This document shows positions 43,099 to 51,925 of a stretch of 64,000 bases of DNA, piece after piece. The notes under the pieces are model-generated. The model searched no databases, had not been told where the DNA came from, and saw only the letters and a program-made list of their open reading frames with translations. The translations under genes were made by a program, and so were the position numbers. The DNA is from Winogradskya humida (GTDB lineage Bacteria; Actinomycetota; Actinomycetes; Mycobacteriales; Micromonosporaceae), in assembly GCF_016862215.1 (NCBI RefSeq), contig NZ_BOMN01000041.1, positions 245,370-309,369 of the forward strand, given 5' to 3'. The stretch's first letter is position 1. The number at the start of each line of letters is the position of its first letter.

Positions 43099-45047
43099 GA
43101 CGCTGCCACCTCGGAGGCGCTGGAGCGGGCCAGTTGCCAGGCGGACAACCAGCTGGGGACCTTGCCGGCGGGCATCGGGCGGCACAGGGCGTACCCCTGC
43201 AGGCCGTCGACGCCGAGTGCGATGAGCCGGTCGGCGCTCGCCCGGCTCTCGACCCCGACCACGACGCTGGTCAGGCCGAGGTCGGCGGCGATACGGACGA
43301 GACCGGCGACGATCCGCTCGGCGGCCAGGCTCTCCGGGAGCAGCCGGACCAGTTCGCGGTCGATCTTGAGCCGGCTGACCGGCGCGCGGGCGACGGTCAG
43401 CCAGTGGGTGGTGCCGGCGCCGACGTTGTCGAGCCCGACGGCGATGCCGGTGTCGGCGAGCCGGGTCAGCGCGGCGGCCACCCGCGGCGGGTCGGCGGCG
43501 AGCGTGGCCTCGCGGAACTCGATGCTCAGCGCCGACAGCGGCAGCCCGGCCGTCTCGGCGATGCCGGTGACCAGCTCGGGGAGGGCATCGTCGACGAGGT
43601 TCTGGGTGGCGAGGTTCACCACCAGGCGTACGTCGTGACCCAGGGAGCGCCAGCCCGCCGCCTCGGCCGTCGAGGTGCGCAGCATCCACTCGGTGAGCGG
43701 GTGGATGAGCGAGGTCTGCTTGACGGCGGGCAGGAAGTCGCTCGCGGTGAGCAGCCCGTACTCGGGGTGGTTCCAGCGCAGCAGGGCCTCGAGGTCGCGG
43801 ACGTCGCCGGCGGCGGTGAAGATCGGCTGGTAGTGGAGTTCGAGCTGGCCGTCCTCCAGCGCGTTGCGCAGCTGGGGGAGCAGGGTGACGTGCATGCCGC
43901 CCGCCTCGGGACCGGTGTCCGTCGCGTCGTGGCGGACCACGCCACCGCCGCGCTGCTTGGCGCGGTACATGGCCTGGTCGGCTCGTTGCAGCAGGGTGCT
44001 CAGATCCGTGCCGTCGACGGGGGCGAGGGCCACGCCGATGCTCGCGCCGACCTCGACGGTCAGGCCGTCGAGCACGACCGGGTGGCGTACGGCCTCGGCC
44101 ACGGCCTGCGCGACGGCCAGTGTGGCGGCGGTGCCGGTGCGGGGCAGCAGCACGGCGAACTCGTCGCCGCCGAGCCGGATGGCGGTTCCGGCGCCCTGGC
44201 AGGCCCGGTCGATCGCCGCCGCGACGGCGGCGAGCAGCTGGTCACCGGCGTGGTGCCCGAGCGAGTCGTTGATCCCCTTGAAGCCGTCGAGGTCGAGCAG
44301 GAGCAGGCCGGCCGGGCGTTCCTCCGTGGCGTGCGCCAGCGCGGGTCCGGCGGCGCGACGCAGCTTCTCGCGGTTGCCGAGGCCGGTGAGCGGGTCGTGC
44401 ACGGCGGCGTGGTCCTGGTCGCGTTGCCGGCGCCGGACCAGCAGCACCCCGGCGATCGCGACCAGCAGCACGAACAGCCCGCCGCCGTAGAGCATCTGGG
44501 TGGAGCGGGCGATCGAGGTGTCGACCCCGCGGCGGGGGAGCAGGACCACGGCGAGCGCGTCCACGATGCCGTCGCCGTTGGCGTCGTACGGGTAGTTGAC
44601 CGCGAGCAGCTTCTCACCGGTGTCCGGATCGGTGGCGCTGGCGGCGGTGGGGTGCCCGATCAGGGCCGCGGTACGCCGGGCGGCGGTGAGCGGCCCGGCG
44701 AGCTGGTGGTCGAAGTCGGCGTAGACGAGCCGGTCGTCGGTGAGCGACCAGATCATCAGGCCGCGCAGTTCGCCCTTCTGCTGCAGCAGGACGACGTCGG
44801 TGTCGAGCTGGGCGCGGTTGGCGGGGTGCAGCCGCACGGTGATGTCGTCGAGCGTGACGCTGCGGTCGATGACCAGCGAGCTGATGATCACGACGCCCTG
44901 CACCGCGCTGTCCAGCGTGCGGGTGCGGATCTGCTGCTGGAGGGCGTAGACCCCGGCGCCGAGTGTGGCCAGCACCGTGACGAGCACGGCGAGCAGCACG
45001 CGCCAGGAGGTCAGGGCGCGTGGCTGGGTTCCGCGTCGGGGGGCCAC
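43095..45047 (-). CDS. Membrane GGDEF-EAL protein (c-di-GMP enzyme)
   Basis: 650 aa from a GTG at 45047. Helices at about 15-37 and 187-206 enclose an external sensor of 150 residues with a calcium-type loop DANGDGIVD (155-163). GGDEF at 293-297 is intact, so c-di-GMP synthesis is expected. The EAL domain keeps EAL (420-422), Asn479, Glu513 and Lys561, but the usual DDFG reads DNVG at 540-543, so phosphodiesterase activity may be weak or lost. It lies between TetR and the solute-binding lipoprotein, with its stop overlapping the latter's start. Confidence 0.9.
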   Translation of the reverse strand: MAPRRGTQPRALTSWRVLLAVLVTVLATLGAGVYALQQQIRTRTLDSAVQGVVIISSLVIDRSVTLDDITVRLHPANRAQLDTDVVLLQQKGELRGLMIWSLTDDRLVYADFDHQLAGPLTAARRTAALIGHPTAASATDPDTGEKLLAVNYPYDANGDGIVDALAVVLLPRRGVDTSIARSTQMLYGGGLFVLLVAIAGVLLVRRRQRDQDHAAVHDPLTGLGNREKLRRAAGPALAHATEERPAGLLLLDLDGFKGINDSLGHHAGDQLLAAVAAAIDRACQGAGTAIRLGGDEFAVLLPRTGTAATLAVAQAVAEAVRHPVVLDGLTVEVGASIGVALAPVDGTDLSTLLQRADQAMYRAKQRGGGVVRHDATDTGPEAGGMHVTLLPQLRNALEDGQLELHYQPIFTAAGDVRDLEALLRWNHPEYGLLTASDFLPAVKQTSLIHPLTEWMLRTSTAEAAGWRSLGHDVRLVVNLATQNLVDDALPELVTGIAETAGLPLSALSIEFREATLAADPPRVAAALTRLADTGIAVGLDNVGAGTTHWLTVARAPVSRLKIDRELVRLLPESLAAERIVAGLVRIAADLGLTSVVVGVESRASADRLIALGVDGLQGYALCRPMPAGKVPSWLSAWQLARSSASEVAAS

Positions 45048-45085
45048 GGTGGTGAGATCGACACCACGGCGGCCAAGTTGAGTAA

Positions 45086-45667
45086 CTAGCTGATTACAGC
45101 GAGTGCTCGAATGCCGGCGGCGACCTGTTCCGCCGACGGTGCCCGGGCCGGGTCGATCAGCCACTGGATCATCACGCCGGACATCAGCGCCAGCGCGACG
45201 GAGCCGACCGAGCGTACGGTGCCGTCGTCCAGGCCCTCCTCCTCGCGCCCGGTGAGCATGGCCGCGAGGCCGCTGCGGCCCTGCTGCATCCCGTCGGCGA
45301 TCTGCCCGCGCAGCTCGGGGCTGTGCTCGCTCTGGATCATCGCCTCGATGCTGGCCAGCCACGTCGCGCGGTGGGTCTCCAGGGTGTTGAGCGTCCGCCG
45401 CCAGTAGCTCACCAGCGGGTCGCCGGACTCGTCGCCGGCGCCCGCGGCCAGCGCCGCCCCGACGGCGTCGCCCCACTCCTCGATCGCGCTCAGCATCGCG
45501 GCGTTCAGCAGGCCCTGGGTGGAGCCGTAGTGGTAGCCGATCGAGCCCAGGTTGGCGCCGTCGGACGCGGCCACGATGTCGCGCGCCGTGGTGTGCGCGT
45601 AACCCCTCTCCGAGAGGCACCGCTTCGCGCCCTCGAGCAGTTTTTCGCGTTGACCCATGGTTGCCAT
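45086..45667 (-). CDS. TetR/AcrR-family regulator
   Basis: 193 aa. The N-terminal helix-turn-helix is EGAKRCLSERGYAHTTARDIVAASDGANLGSIGYHYGS; the rest is a helical ligand domain (SYWRRTLNTLETHRATWLASIEAM). ATG at 45667 is seven bases after the TATAGA -10 on the minus strand, implying leaderless translation; ATG 45658 is an alternative. It is divergent from the monooxygenase and upstream of the c-di-GMP gene by 38 bases. Confidence 0.92.
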   Translation of the reverse strand: MATMGQREKLLEGAKRCLSERGYAHTTARDIVAASDGANLGSIGYHYGSTQGLLNAAMLSAIEEWGDAVGAALAAGAGDESGDPLVSYWRRTLNTLETHRATWLASIEAMIQSEHSPELRGQIADGMQQGRSGLAAMLTGREEEGLDDGTVRSVGSVALALMSGVMIQWLIDPARAPSAEQVAAGIRALAVIS

Positions 45668-45674
45668 CCTAGGT

Positions 45675-45705
45675 TCTATACAAACGTGTAAGACATTTGT
45701 ATAGT
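45675..45705. promoter_or_regulatory. TetR-type operator with overlapping divergent promoters
   Basis: Perfect 9-bp inverted repeats CTATACAAA (45676-45684) and TTTGTATAG (45696-45704) flank an 11-base spacer. TATAGT at 45700-45705 is the -10 of the monooxygenase gene, and the complement of 45675-45680 gives TATAGA for tetR. In each direction TATACA in the opposite arm sits 17 bases upstream as a -35. Repressor binding would block both promoters. Confidence 0.75.
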
Positions 45706-45711
45706 ACGAGC

Positions 45712-46896
45712 ATGACTCAGCGATCGGTACTCATCTCAGGAGCCGGCCTCGCCGGACCGGCCCTCGCCTACTGGCTGCACCGGCACGGGCTGCGCGCCAC
45801 GGTCGTCGAGCGGGCCCCGGCCCTGCGCGACGGCGGCTACAAGGTCGACATCCGCGGCGCGGCGACCGAGGTGCTCAAGCGGATGGGCCTCTACGAGCAG
45901 GCGCGGGCGGCCGACACCGGCATGCAGACCGTCACATACGTGAAAGCCGACGGCGGACGTATCGCCACCCTCGAAGCCGACCTGCTGATGGGCCGGCGCG
46001 GCGACGACCTCGAGGTGATGCGCACCGACCTGACCCGGATCCTGCACGACGCGACGGCCACGGACACCGAATATCTCTTCGGCGACTCGATCGACACGCT
46101 CGACGAGGACGCCGACGGGGTCACGGTGACGTTCACCAGCGGGATGAGCCGGCGTTTCGACCTGGTGGTGGGTGCCGACGGGCTGCACTCGAAAACCCGG
46201 CGGGCGGCGTTCGGCGAGGTGCCGTTGCGACACCTGGGGGCGTACATCTCCATCTTCGACGTCCCGGAGGATCTCGGCCTGGACCGGGAAGAGGTCTTTT
46301 TCAGCGCACCCGGGCGAATGGTCTTCGCCTACAGCACCGGGCCGGGAATTCCCGCGAAGGTCGGCATGGTGTTCGCGTCACCCGAGCAGTCATTCGCGGA
46401 TCCACGCGCGGAACTGCGGAAACGGTTCGCCGGAATGGGCTGGCGGGTCGACGAGTTCCTGGCCGCGCTCGACGGCGTCGACGACCTGTATTTCGACTCG
46501 ATGAGCCAGGTGGAGATGCCGCGCTGGTCACGCGGGCGGGTGGTGCTGCTCGGCGACGCCGCCTACTGCCCGTCCCCCTCATCCGGGCAGGGGACGAGCC
46601 TCGCGCTGGTCGGCGCGTACGTGCTGGCCGACGCGCTGGCTTCTTCCAGCGCGCACGAGGAGGCGTTCTCGCTCTACGAGAGCGGGCTCCGAGCGTACGT
46701 GGAAAAGAATCTGGCCTATGGCCGCAAGATGGCGTCGGACATGGTGCCGGGCGGGCGTCTCCAGATCGGTTTCCGCAATTACGGCATGCGGACCCTGCGC
46801 TTCAACCCCTGGAAACGGCAGATCATCGACATGGTGACCCGCCCGCTGCAGGAAGCCGCTAATGCCGTATCACTTCCGCGAGATGCGGCGGCATAG
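45712..46896 (+). CDS. FAD-dependent monooxygenase
   Basis: 394 aa from ATG 45712, six bases after TATAGT, so probably leaderless. FAD motifs: ISGAGLAGPALAYWLHRHG near the start, VVGADGLHSKTRRA in the middle and VVLLGDAAYCPSPSSGQGTSLAL late, as in class A aromatic hydroxylases and tetracycline- or rifampicin-type modifying enzymes. It is presumably repressed by the divergent TetR protein, which would sense its substrate. The last 38 bases overlap the opposing EF-G-like gene. Confidence 0.9.
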   Translation: MTQRSVLISGAGLAGPALAYWLHRHGLRATVVERAPALRDGGYKVDIRGAATEVLKRMGLYEQARAADTGMQTVTYVKADGGRIATLEADLLMGRRGDDLEVMRTDLTRILHDATATDTEYLFGDSIDTLDEDADGVTVTFTSGMSRRFDLVVGADGLHSKTRRAAFGEVPLRHLGAYISIFDVPEDLGLDREEVFFSAPGRMVFAYSTGPGIPAKVGMVFASPEQSFADPRAELRKRFAGMGWRVDEFLAALDGVDDLYFDSMSQVEMPRWSRGRVVLLGDAAYCPSPSSGQGTSLALVGAYVLADALASSSAHEEAFSLYESGLRAYVEKNLAYGRKMASDMVPGGRLQIGFRNYGMRTLRFNPWKRQIIDMVTRPLQEAANAVSLPRDAAA

Positions 46897-48976
46897 CTTC
46901 ATGCCGGACATAGGTACGCGTAAAGCTGCCCCCGCCCGACGTCAGCGCCCGCAACTCCACCGCATACCGGACCAGCTCCACGGCAGGCACCTCGGCCCGG
47001 ACCAGACTGTGCCCGCCGTCGTCGTCGACGTCGGTGCTCAACGGCCGCCCCCGCCGCCCGGAGAGATCGCTCATCACCGCGCCCACGAACGTGTCGGGTA
47101 CGCGGACCACGATCTCGTCCACCGGCTCGAGCAGGGTCATCTCGCCCTGATCGGCGGCCTCCCGCAGGGCCAGCGCGCCGGCCGTCTGGAACGCCGCGTC
47201 GGAGGAGTCGACGCTGTGGGCCTTGCCGTCGCGCAGCGTCACCCGCAGGTCCACCACCGGATATCCGGCGATCAGGCCCCGCTCCAGCTGAGCCCGGACG
47301 CCCTTCTCCACCGACGGGATGTAGTTGTGCGGCACCGCCCCGCCGACGACCTTGTCCACGAACTCGAAGCCCGAACCCCGGGGCAGCGGCTCGATCTCGA
47401 TGTCACAGACGGCAAACTGGCCGTGACCACCGGACTGCTTGACGTGCCGGCCGTGCCCCTTGGCCGCCACGCCGAACGTCTCGCGCAGGGCGACCTTCAC
47501 CGGCTCGGTGCCCAGCTCGACGCCGCCCGCCCGGAGCCGGTCGAGCACCACCTCGGCGTGTGACTCGCCCATGCACCAGAGCACCAGCTGGCGGGTGTCG
47601 GGGTTGCGGTCCAGCCGCAGCGTCGGGTCGCCGGCCACCAGCCGGGCGAGGTTCTTGGCCAGCGCGTCCTCGTCGGAGCGCGACTGGGCCACCACGGCGA
47701 TCGGCAGCAGCGGCTCCGGCATGCTCCACGGCTCCATGAGCAGCGGCTGGCCCTTGCCGGAGAGGGTGTCGCCGGTCTCCGCGCTGCCCGACTTGGTGAT
47801 CGCGCAGATGTCGCCGGCCACGCAGAAGCCGACCTCGCGTAGCTGGGCGCCGAGCGGGGAGTAGACATGCGAGATGCGCTCGTCGGCGTCGTGATCGGGG
47901 TGGCCGCGCCCGGCCAGGCCGTGCCCGGAGACGTGCACCACCTGCTCGGGGCGCAGCGTGCCGGAGAAGACCCGCACGAGCGAGACGCGCCCGACGTGCC
48001 GGTCGATCGTCGTCTTGATCACCTCGGCCACGAGCGGGCCGTCCGGGTCGCAGGTCAGCGGGGGCAGCGGGCTGCCGTCCACCCCGGTCACCACCGGCAG
48101 GTCGTGCTCCATCGGTGAGGGCGCGGCGTTGACCAGCCCGTCCAGCAGCGCGTCGAGCCCGACGCCGGTCGCCGAGCAGACCGGGATGACCGGGTAGAAC
48201 GTGCCCCGGGCCACCGCCTTCTCCAGGTCGGGCACGAGCGTCGCGGTGCTGATCAGCTCGCCGGCGACGTACGTCTCCATCAGGTCCTCGTCCTCGCTCT
48301 CGGCGATGATCGCCTCGATGAGCAGGTCGCGGTCGTCCTTGATCGGCATCAGGTGGGCCTGCTCGAACTCGGCCTCGCGCGGTGGGTAACCCGCCGAGTA
48401 GTCCAGCACCCGGAGCGTGACCAGGCCGATCAGCCCGGCGATCTCGGCGCCGTCGTCACCCAGCATCGGCTGGTAGATCGGCAGCACGTTCTCGCCGAAC
48501 GCGTCCTGGCAGTCCTGCAACGTCTGCTCGTAGTCGGCGCGCGGGTGGTCCAGCCGGGTGATGACGACCGCGCGGGGCATCCCGATCGCGGCGCACTCCT
48601 CCCACAGGGTGACGGTCGACTCGTCCACGCCGTCGGCCGCCGAGACCACGAAGAGCGCGGCGTCCGCGGCCCGCAGGCCGGCGCGCAGCTCCCCGACGAA
48701 GTCGGCGTATCCGGGGGTGTCGAGGAGGTTCACCTTCACGCCCTCGTGCACGAGCGGGGCGCAGGAGAGGGTCACGGAGCGCTGCTGGCGTACGGCGGCG
48801 GGGTCGTGGTCACCCACCGTCGTGCCCTCGGCCACCGAGCCTGCGCGGCTGATCGTGCCGGTCGCGGCCAGCAACGCCTCGACCAGCGTCGTCTTTCCCG
48901 CACTCGAGTGACCGACCAGCACCACGTTGCGTACCGTGCTGGGGTCGGTCGTGCCTTCCTGGGGTTTCTGTGCCAT
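46859..48976 (-). CDS. Elongation factor G-like protein (EF-G2 type)
   Basis: 705 aa. GTPase motifs GHSSAGKTTLVEAL, DTPGYADFVGE and, in place of NKxD, TRLD (VVITRLDHPRADY). EF-G domains III-V follow (HGRHVKQSGGHGQFAVCDIE, VPHNYIPSVEKGVRAQLERG). This matches the second, non-essential FusA-like protein of actinobacteria, whose role in translation is not established. GGAGGAG precedes ATG 48976; ATG 48997 is rejected. It lies in the block inserted between HIT and pgsA. Confidence 0.92.
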   Translation of the reverse strand: MAQKPQEGTTDPSTVRNVVLVGHSSAGKTTLVEALLAATGTISRAGSVAEGTTVGDHDPAAVRQQRSVTLSCAPLVHEGVKVNLLDTPGYADFVGELRAGLRAADAALFVVSAADGVDESTVTLWEECAAIGMPRAVVITRLDHPRADYEQTLQDCQDAFGENVLPIYQPMLGDDGAEIAGLIGLVTLRVLDYSAGYPPREAEFEQAHLMPIKDDRDLLIEAIIAESEDEDLMETYVAGELISTATLVPDLEKAVARGTFYPVIPVCSATGVGLDALLDGLVNAAPSPMEHDLPVVTGVDGSPLPPLTCDPDGPLVAEVIKTTIDRHVGRVSLVRVFSGTLRPEQVVHVSGHGLAGRGHPDHDADERISHVYSPLGAQLREVGFCVAGDICAITKSGSAETGDTLSGKGQPLLMEPWSMPEPLLPIAVVAQSRSDEDALAKNLARLVAGDPTLRLDRNPDTRQLVLWCMGESHAEVVLDRLRAGGVELGTEPVKVALRETFGVAAKGHGRHVKQSGGHGQFAVCDIEIEPLPRGSGFEFVDKVVGGAVPHNYIPSVEKGVRAQLERGLIAGYPVVDLRVTLRDGKAHSVDSSDAAFQTAGALALREAADQGEMTLLEPVDEIVVRVPDTFVGAVMSDLSGRRGRPLSTDVDDDGGHSLVRAEVPAVELVRYAVELRALTSGGGSFTRTYVRHEAMPPHLAEVIRH

Positions 48977-49172
48977 CACTCCTCCTCGAGTGGGCATTCT
49001 TCCGGACCTGGGTCCACCGCTCCGATGTAAGGGCGGCCTTCATGGATCTGACACCCTCCGCGGTTGCAGCCGCAACCCTTGGTGACAGTGGCGGCGCGCT
49101 GTATGACGATCCGGCGACGCGTGACGCACGCCGTACCGGCTGCGGCCGGGGCGCCGTTATGGTGGGACGGCC

Positions 49173-49841
49173 ATGGCAAAGATCGTGAACGTGACCGCCC
49201 GTGCCGTCGTTTCGTACGGCGTCAATCCCATCTCCCGTTTCCTGCTGCGTATCGGCGTCACGCCGAACGCCGTCACCGTCGCCGGCACCGTCGGGGTGCT
49301 GTTCGGCGCGTGGCTCGGCTCCCAAGGCGAGCTCCTCTGGGGCACCATCGTGGTCACCGCGTTCGCGCTCACCGACGCGCTCGACGGCACGATGGCCCGG
49401 ATGCGCGGCGGAGGCGGCCACTTCGGCGCCCTGCTCGACTCGTCGATGGACCGCATCGCCGACGGCGCCGTCTTCGGCGCGGTCGTCTACTACATGGCCA
49501 GCGAGGGCAACCCGTTCGGTGGTCTCGTGGCCGCGCTCGTCTGCCTCGTCGGCGGCCAGGTCGTCTCCTACGTGAAGGCCCGGGCGCAGAGCCTCGGTCT
49601 CAACGCGGACGTCGGCATCGCCGAGCGCCTCGAACGGCTGCTCATCCTCGGCGTCGGCGGTCTGCTCGGCAGCGCGGGCCTGGAATGGGGCCTGCCGGCC
49701 GCGCTCTGGGTGCTCGCCGTGCTCTCCGTGATCACCGTCTTCCAGCGGCTCATCCACGCCTCGAAGTCGGACAACCCCAGCGCGGAACCGCCCGCACCGG
49801 TCGGGGCGGCGCCGATCCCGCCGGCCAGGGATGTGCGGTGA
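49173..49841 (+). CDS. pgsA: Phosphatidylinositol phosphate synthase (CDP-alcohol phosphatidyltransferase)
   Basis: 222 aa with about six helices. The CDP-alcohol motif DALDGTMARMRGGGGHFGALLDSSMD carries all the Asp residues. Its place before the PIM acyltransferase and pimA matches mycobacterial pgsA1, which joins CDP-diacylglycerol and inositol 3-phosphate. A Pro/Ala-rich tail follows. The GTGA overlap couples it to the next gene. TATGGT at 49158 suggests a very short leader. The 196 bases upstream hold no convincing gene. Confidence 0.93.
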   Translation: MAKIVNVTARAVVSYGVNPISRFLLRIGVTPNAVTVAGTVGVLFGAWLGSQGELLWGTIVVTAFALTDALDGTMARMRGGGGHFGALLDSSMDRIADGAVFGAVVYYMASEGNPFGGLVAALVCLVGGQVVSYVKARAQSLGLNADVGIAERLERLLILGVGGLLGSAGLEWGLPAALWVLAVLSVITVFQRLIHASKSDNPSAEPPAPVGAAPIPPARDVR

Positions 49842-50728
49842 AGGACCGGCTCACCGAGCTCGGTTATGCGGCCGGGTGGCGGCTGACGCGGATGTTGCCG
49901 CTGCCGGCCGCCCGGGCGGCGTTCAACCTCGGCGCCGACCGGGGAGCGAAGGGCAACGGGCCCGGCATCCAGCGGCTGCGGCGCAACCTGCGCCAGGTGG
50001 TCGGCCCCGCGATGGCCGACGCCGAGCTGGACGAGCTGGTCCGGGCCGGGGTGCGGTCCTACGCGCGCTACTGGATGGAGGCGTTCCGGCTCCCGTCGCA
50101 GTCGAAGCAGGACTTCCTGCGTGACTTCGAGCTCGTCGAGGCCGAGGAGTTCCTCGGGGTGCTGGCGCAGGGGCGGGGCGTGATCCTGGCGCTGCCGCAC
50201 ACCGGCAACTGGGACGCCGCCGCTGCCTGGGTGGTATCAAACGGGTACAAACTGGTCACCGTCGCCGAGCGGCTCAAGCCTGAGGGGCTTTACGAGCGCT
50301 TTGTCGCCTACCGCGAAAAGCTCGGCATGGAGGTCATCCCGCTCACCGGTGGGCAACGGCCTCCGCTCGATGTCCTGGCCGAAAAGGCCACCAAGGGGTA
50401 CGCCGTCGCGCTGCTCGCCGACCGCGACCTCACCAAGAGCGGCGTCGAGGTCGAGTTCTTCGGCGGCCGCACGCGCATGCCACCCGGGCCGGCGCTGCTC
50501 GCGATCCGCACCGGGGCGCCGCTGTACGCCGCCGACCTGTGGTTCACCGAGACGAAGACGATGGGCCGCATCCGCCGGGTCGAACCGGCCACCGAGGGCG
50601 CTCTCGACGTGCGGGTCAAGCAGACGACCCAGCGGCTCGCCGACGCGTACGCGCTCGGCATCGCCGACCACCCGCAGGACTGGCACATGCTGCAGAAACT
50701 GTGGCTGGGCCAGAGCGCGCGGGTCTGA
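49838..50728 (+). CDS. Phosphatidylinositol mannoside acyltransferase
   Basis: 296 aa, lysophospholipid-acyltransferase superfamily. The catalytic HX4D motif is HTGNWD (ALPHTGNWDAAAAW), followed by ALLADRDL and FFGGRTRMPPGPALLAIRTGAPL. In Mycobacterium the equivalent PatA acylates the mannose of PIM1/PIM2. GTG 49838 overlaps the pgsA stop, and pimA follows nine bases later. Confidence 0.93.
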   Translation: MKDRLTELGYAAGWRLTRMLPLPAARAAFNLGADRGAKGNGPGIQRLRRNLRQVVGPAMADAELDELVRAGVRSYARYWMEAFRLPSQSKQDFLRDFELVEAEEFLGVLAQGRGVILALPHTGNWDAAAAWVVSNGYKLVTVAERLKPEGLYERFVAYREKLGMEVIPLTGGQRPPLDVLAEKATKGYAVALLADRDLTKSGVEVEFFGGRTRMPPGPALLAIRTGAPLYAADLWFTETKTMGRIRRVEPATEGALDVRVKQTTQRLADAYALGIADHPQDWHMLQKLWLGQSARV

Positions 50729-50737
50729 GGGGCCGGC

Positions 50738-51892
50738 GTGCGGATCGGGATCGTCTCGCCGTACTCCTTCGACGTGCCCGGCGGCGTGCAGAACCACATC
50801 GTCGACCTCGCCGAGGCACTGATCGGTCTCGGACACGAGGTGAGCGTGCTCGCCCCGGCCGACGAGGACTCGGAGCTCCCGCCCTACGTCGTGCCGGCCG
50901 GCCGGGCGCTGCCGCTGCCCTACAACGGCTCGGTGGCGCGCATCGCGTTCGGCCCGGTCTCCACCGCCCGGGTGCGGCGCTGGATCGCCCGCGGCAAGTT
51001 CGACGTGCTGCACGTGCACGAGCCGCTGACGCTCAGCCTGTCCCTGCTCGCCGTCCTCTCGGCCCGGGGCCCGGTGGTCGCCACCTTCCACACCGCGATG
51101 ACCCGCTCGCGGGCGCTGTCGGCCGCCCAGGGCCTGCTCCAGCTCGTGATCGAGAAGATCACCGCCCGGATCGCGGTCAGCGAGCTCGCCCGCAAGGTCC
51201 AGGTCGAGCATCTCGGCGGCGGCGCGGTGGAGATCCCCAACGGGGTCGCGGTGGCCAAGTTCACCGGGGTGCCCGCGCTGCCCGGGTGGCCGGGGGAGGG
51301 CGGGACGCTGGGCTTCCTGGGCCGGTTCACCGAGTCGCGCAAGGGGTTCGACATCTTGCGTACGGCGTACCTCTCCCTGGCCGCCGAACGCCCCGGCCTG
51401 CGATTGCTGGTGGCCGGGCCGGGTGACCGCCAGGGCCTCTACGACCAGTTCCCCGCCGAGCTGCACCCCCGGATCGAGTTCCTGGGCCTGGTCAGCGAGG
51501 CGGACAAGGCCAGGATGCTGCGCAGCGTCGACATCTACGTGGCGCCCAACACCGGCGGCGAGTCCTTCGGCATGATCCTCACCGAGGCGATGGCAGCCGG
51601 CGCGGCGATCGCCGCCAGCGACCTCGACGCGTTCAAACGGGTGCTCGACGGCGGCCGGGCCGGTGCGTTGTTCCCCACCGGCGACGCCGGGGCGCTCACC
51701 GCCCTGCTCGGCGAGCTGCTCGACGACCCCGCCCGCCGCGCTGAGCTGGCAGCCTGCGCCACGATCGCCGTCCAGGCCTTCGATTGGCCGAGCGTCGCCC
51801 AGCGCGTCCTCGAGGTCTACGCGACCGCGATCGAGGCGACGGACGGGCGCGTCATGGACGAAGAGTGGGCGGAACCACGTCCCGGAGCGTGA
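50738..51892 (+). CDS. pimA: Phosphatidyl-myo-inositol mannosyltransferase
   Basis: 384 aa GT4 enzyme. N-terminal MRIGIVSPYSFDVPGGVQNHIVDLAEAL, TFHTAMTRSRALSAAQG and the donor motif NTGGESFGMILTEAMAAGA are nearly diagnostic for PimA, which adds the first mannose to phosphatidylinositol on the inner face of the membrane. GTG start after GGGGCC, without a strong ribosome site, so likely coupled to the upstream gene. Confidence 0.94.
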   Translation: MRIGIVSPYSFDVPGGVQNHIVDLAEALIGLGHEVSVLAPADEDSELPPYVVPAGRALPLPYNGSVARIAFGPVSTARVRRWIARGKFDVLHVHEPLTLSLSLLAVLSARGPVVATFHTAMTRSRALSAAQGLLQLVIEKITARIAVSELARKVQVEHLGGGAVEIPNGVAVAKFTGVPALPGWPGEGGTLGFLGRFTESRKGFDILRTAYLSLAAERPGLRLLVAGPGDRQGLYDQFPAELHPRIEFLGLVSEADKARMLRSVDIYVAPNTGGESFGMILTEAMAAGAAIAASDLDAFKRVLDGGRAGALFPTGDAGALTALLGELLDDPARRAELAACATIAVQAFDWPSVAQRVLEVYATAIEATDGRVMDEEWAEPRPGA

Positions 51893-51913
51893 CCGTGTGG
51901 TGCGTTCAGGCAC

Positions 51914-51919
51914 TACGAT
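51914..51919 (+). promoter_or_regulatory. -10 element TACGAT, likely leaderless start
   Basis: It ends six bases before ATG 51926; there is no ribosome site. It would give the membrane-anchored gene after pimA its own transcript. Confidence 0.45.
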
Positions 51920-51925
51920 CCCGGC

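Noticed and set aside
43134..45089. A 651-codon open frame on the plus strand opposite the GGDEF-EAL gene
   Set aside because: It is an antisense product of high GC: the sequence is Gly/Gln/Asp/Val-rich with no domain, and the minus-strand frame is a clear enzyme.
48970..49188. Small plus-strand gene upstream of pgsA
   Set aside because: It overlaps the pgsA start and promoter, and its sequence has no protein-like pattern.
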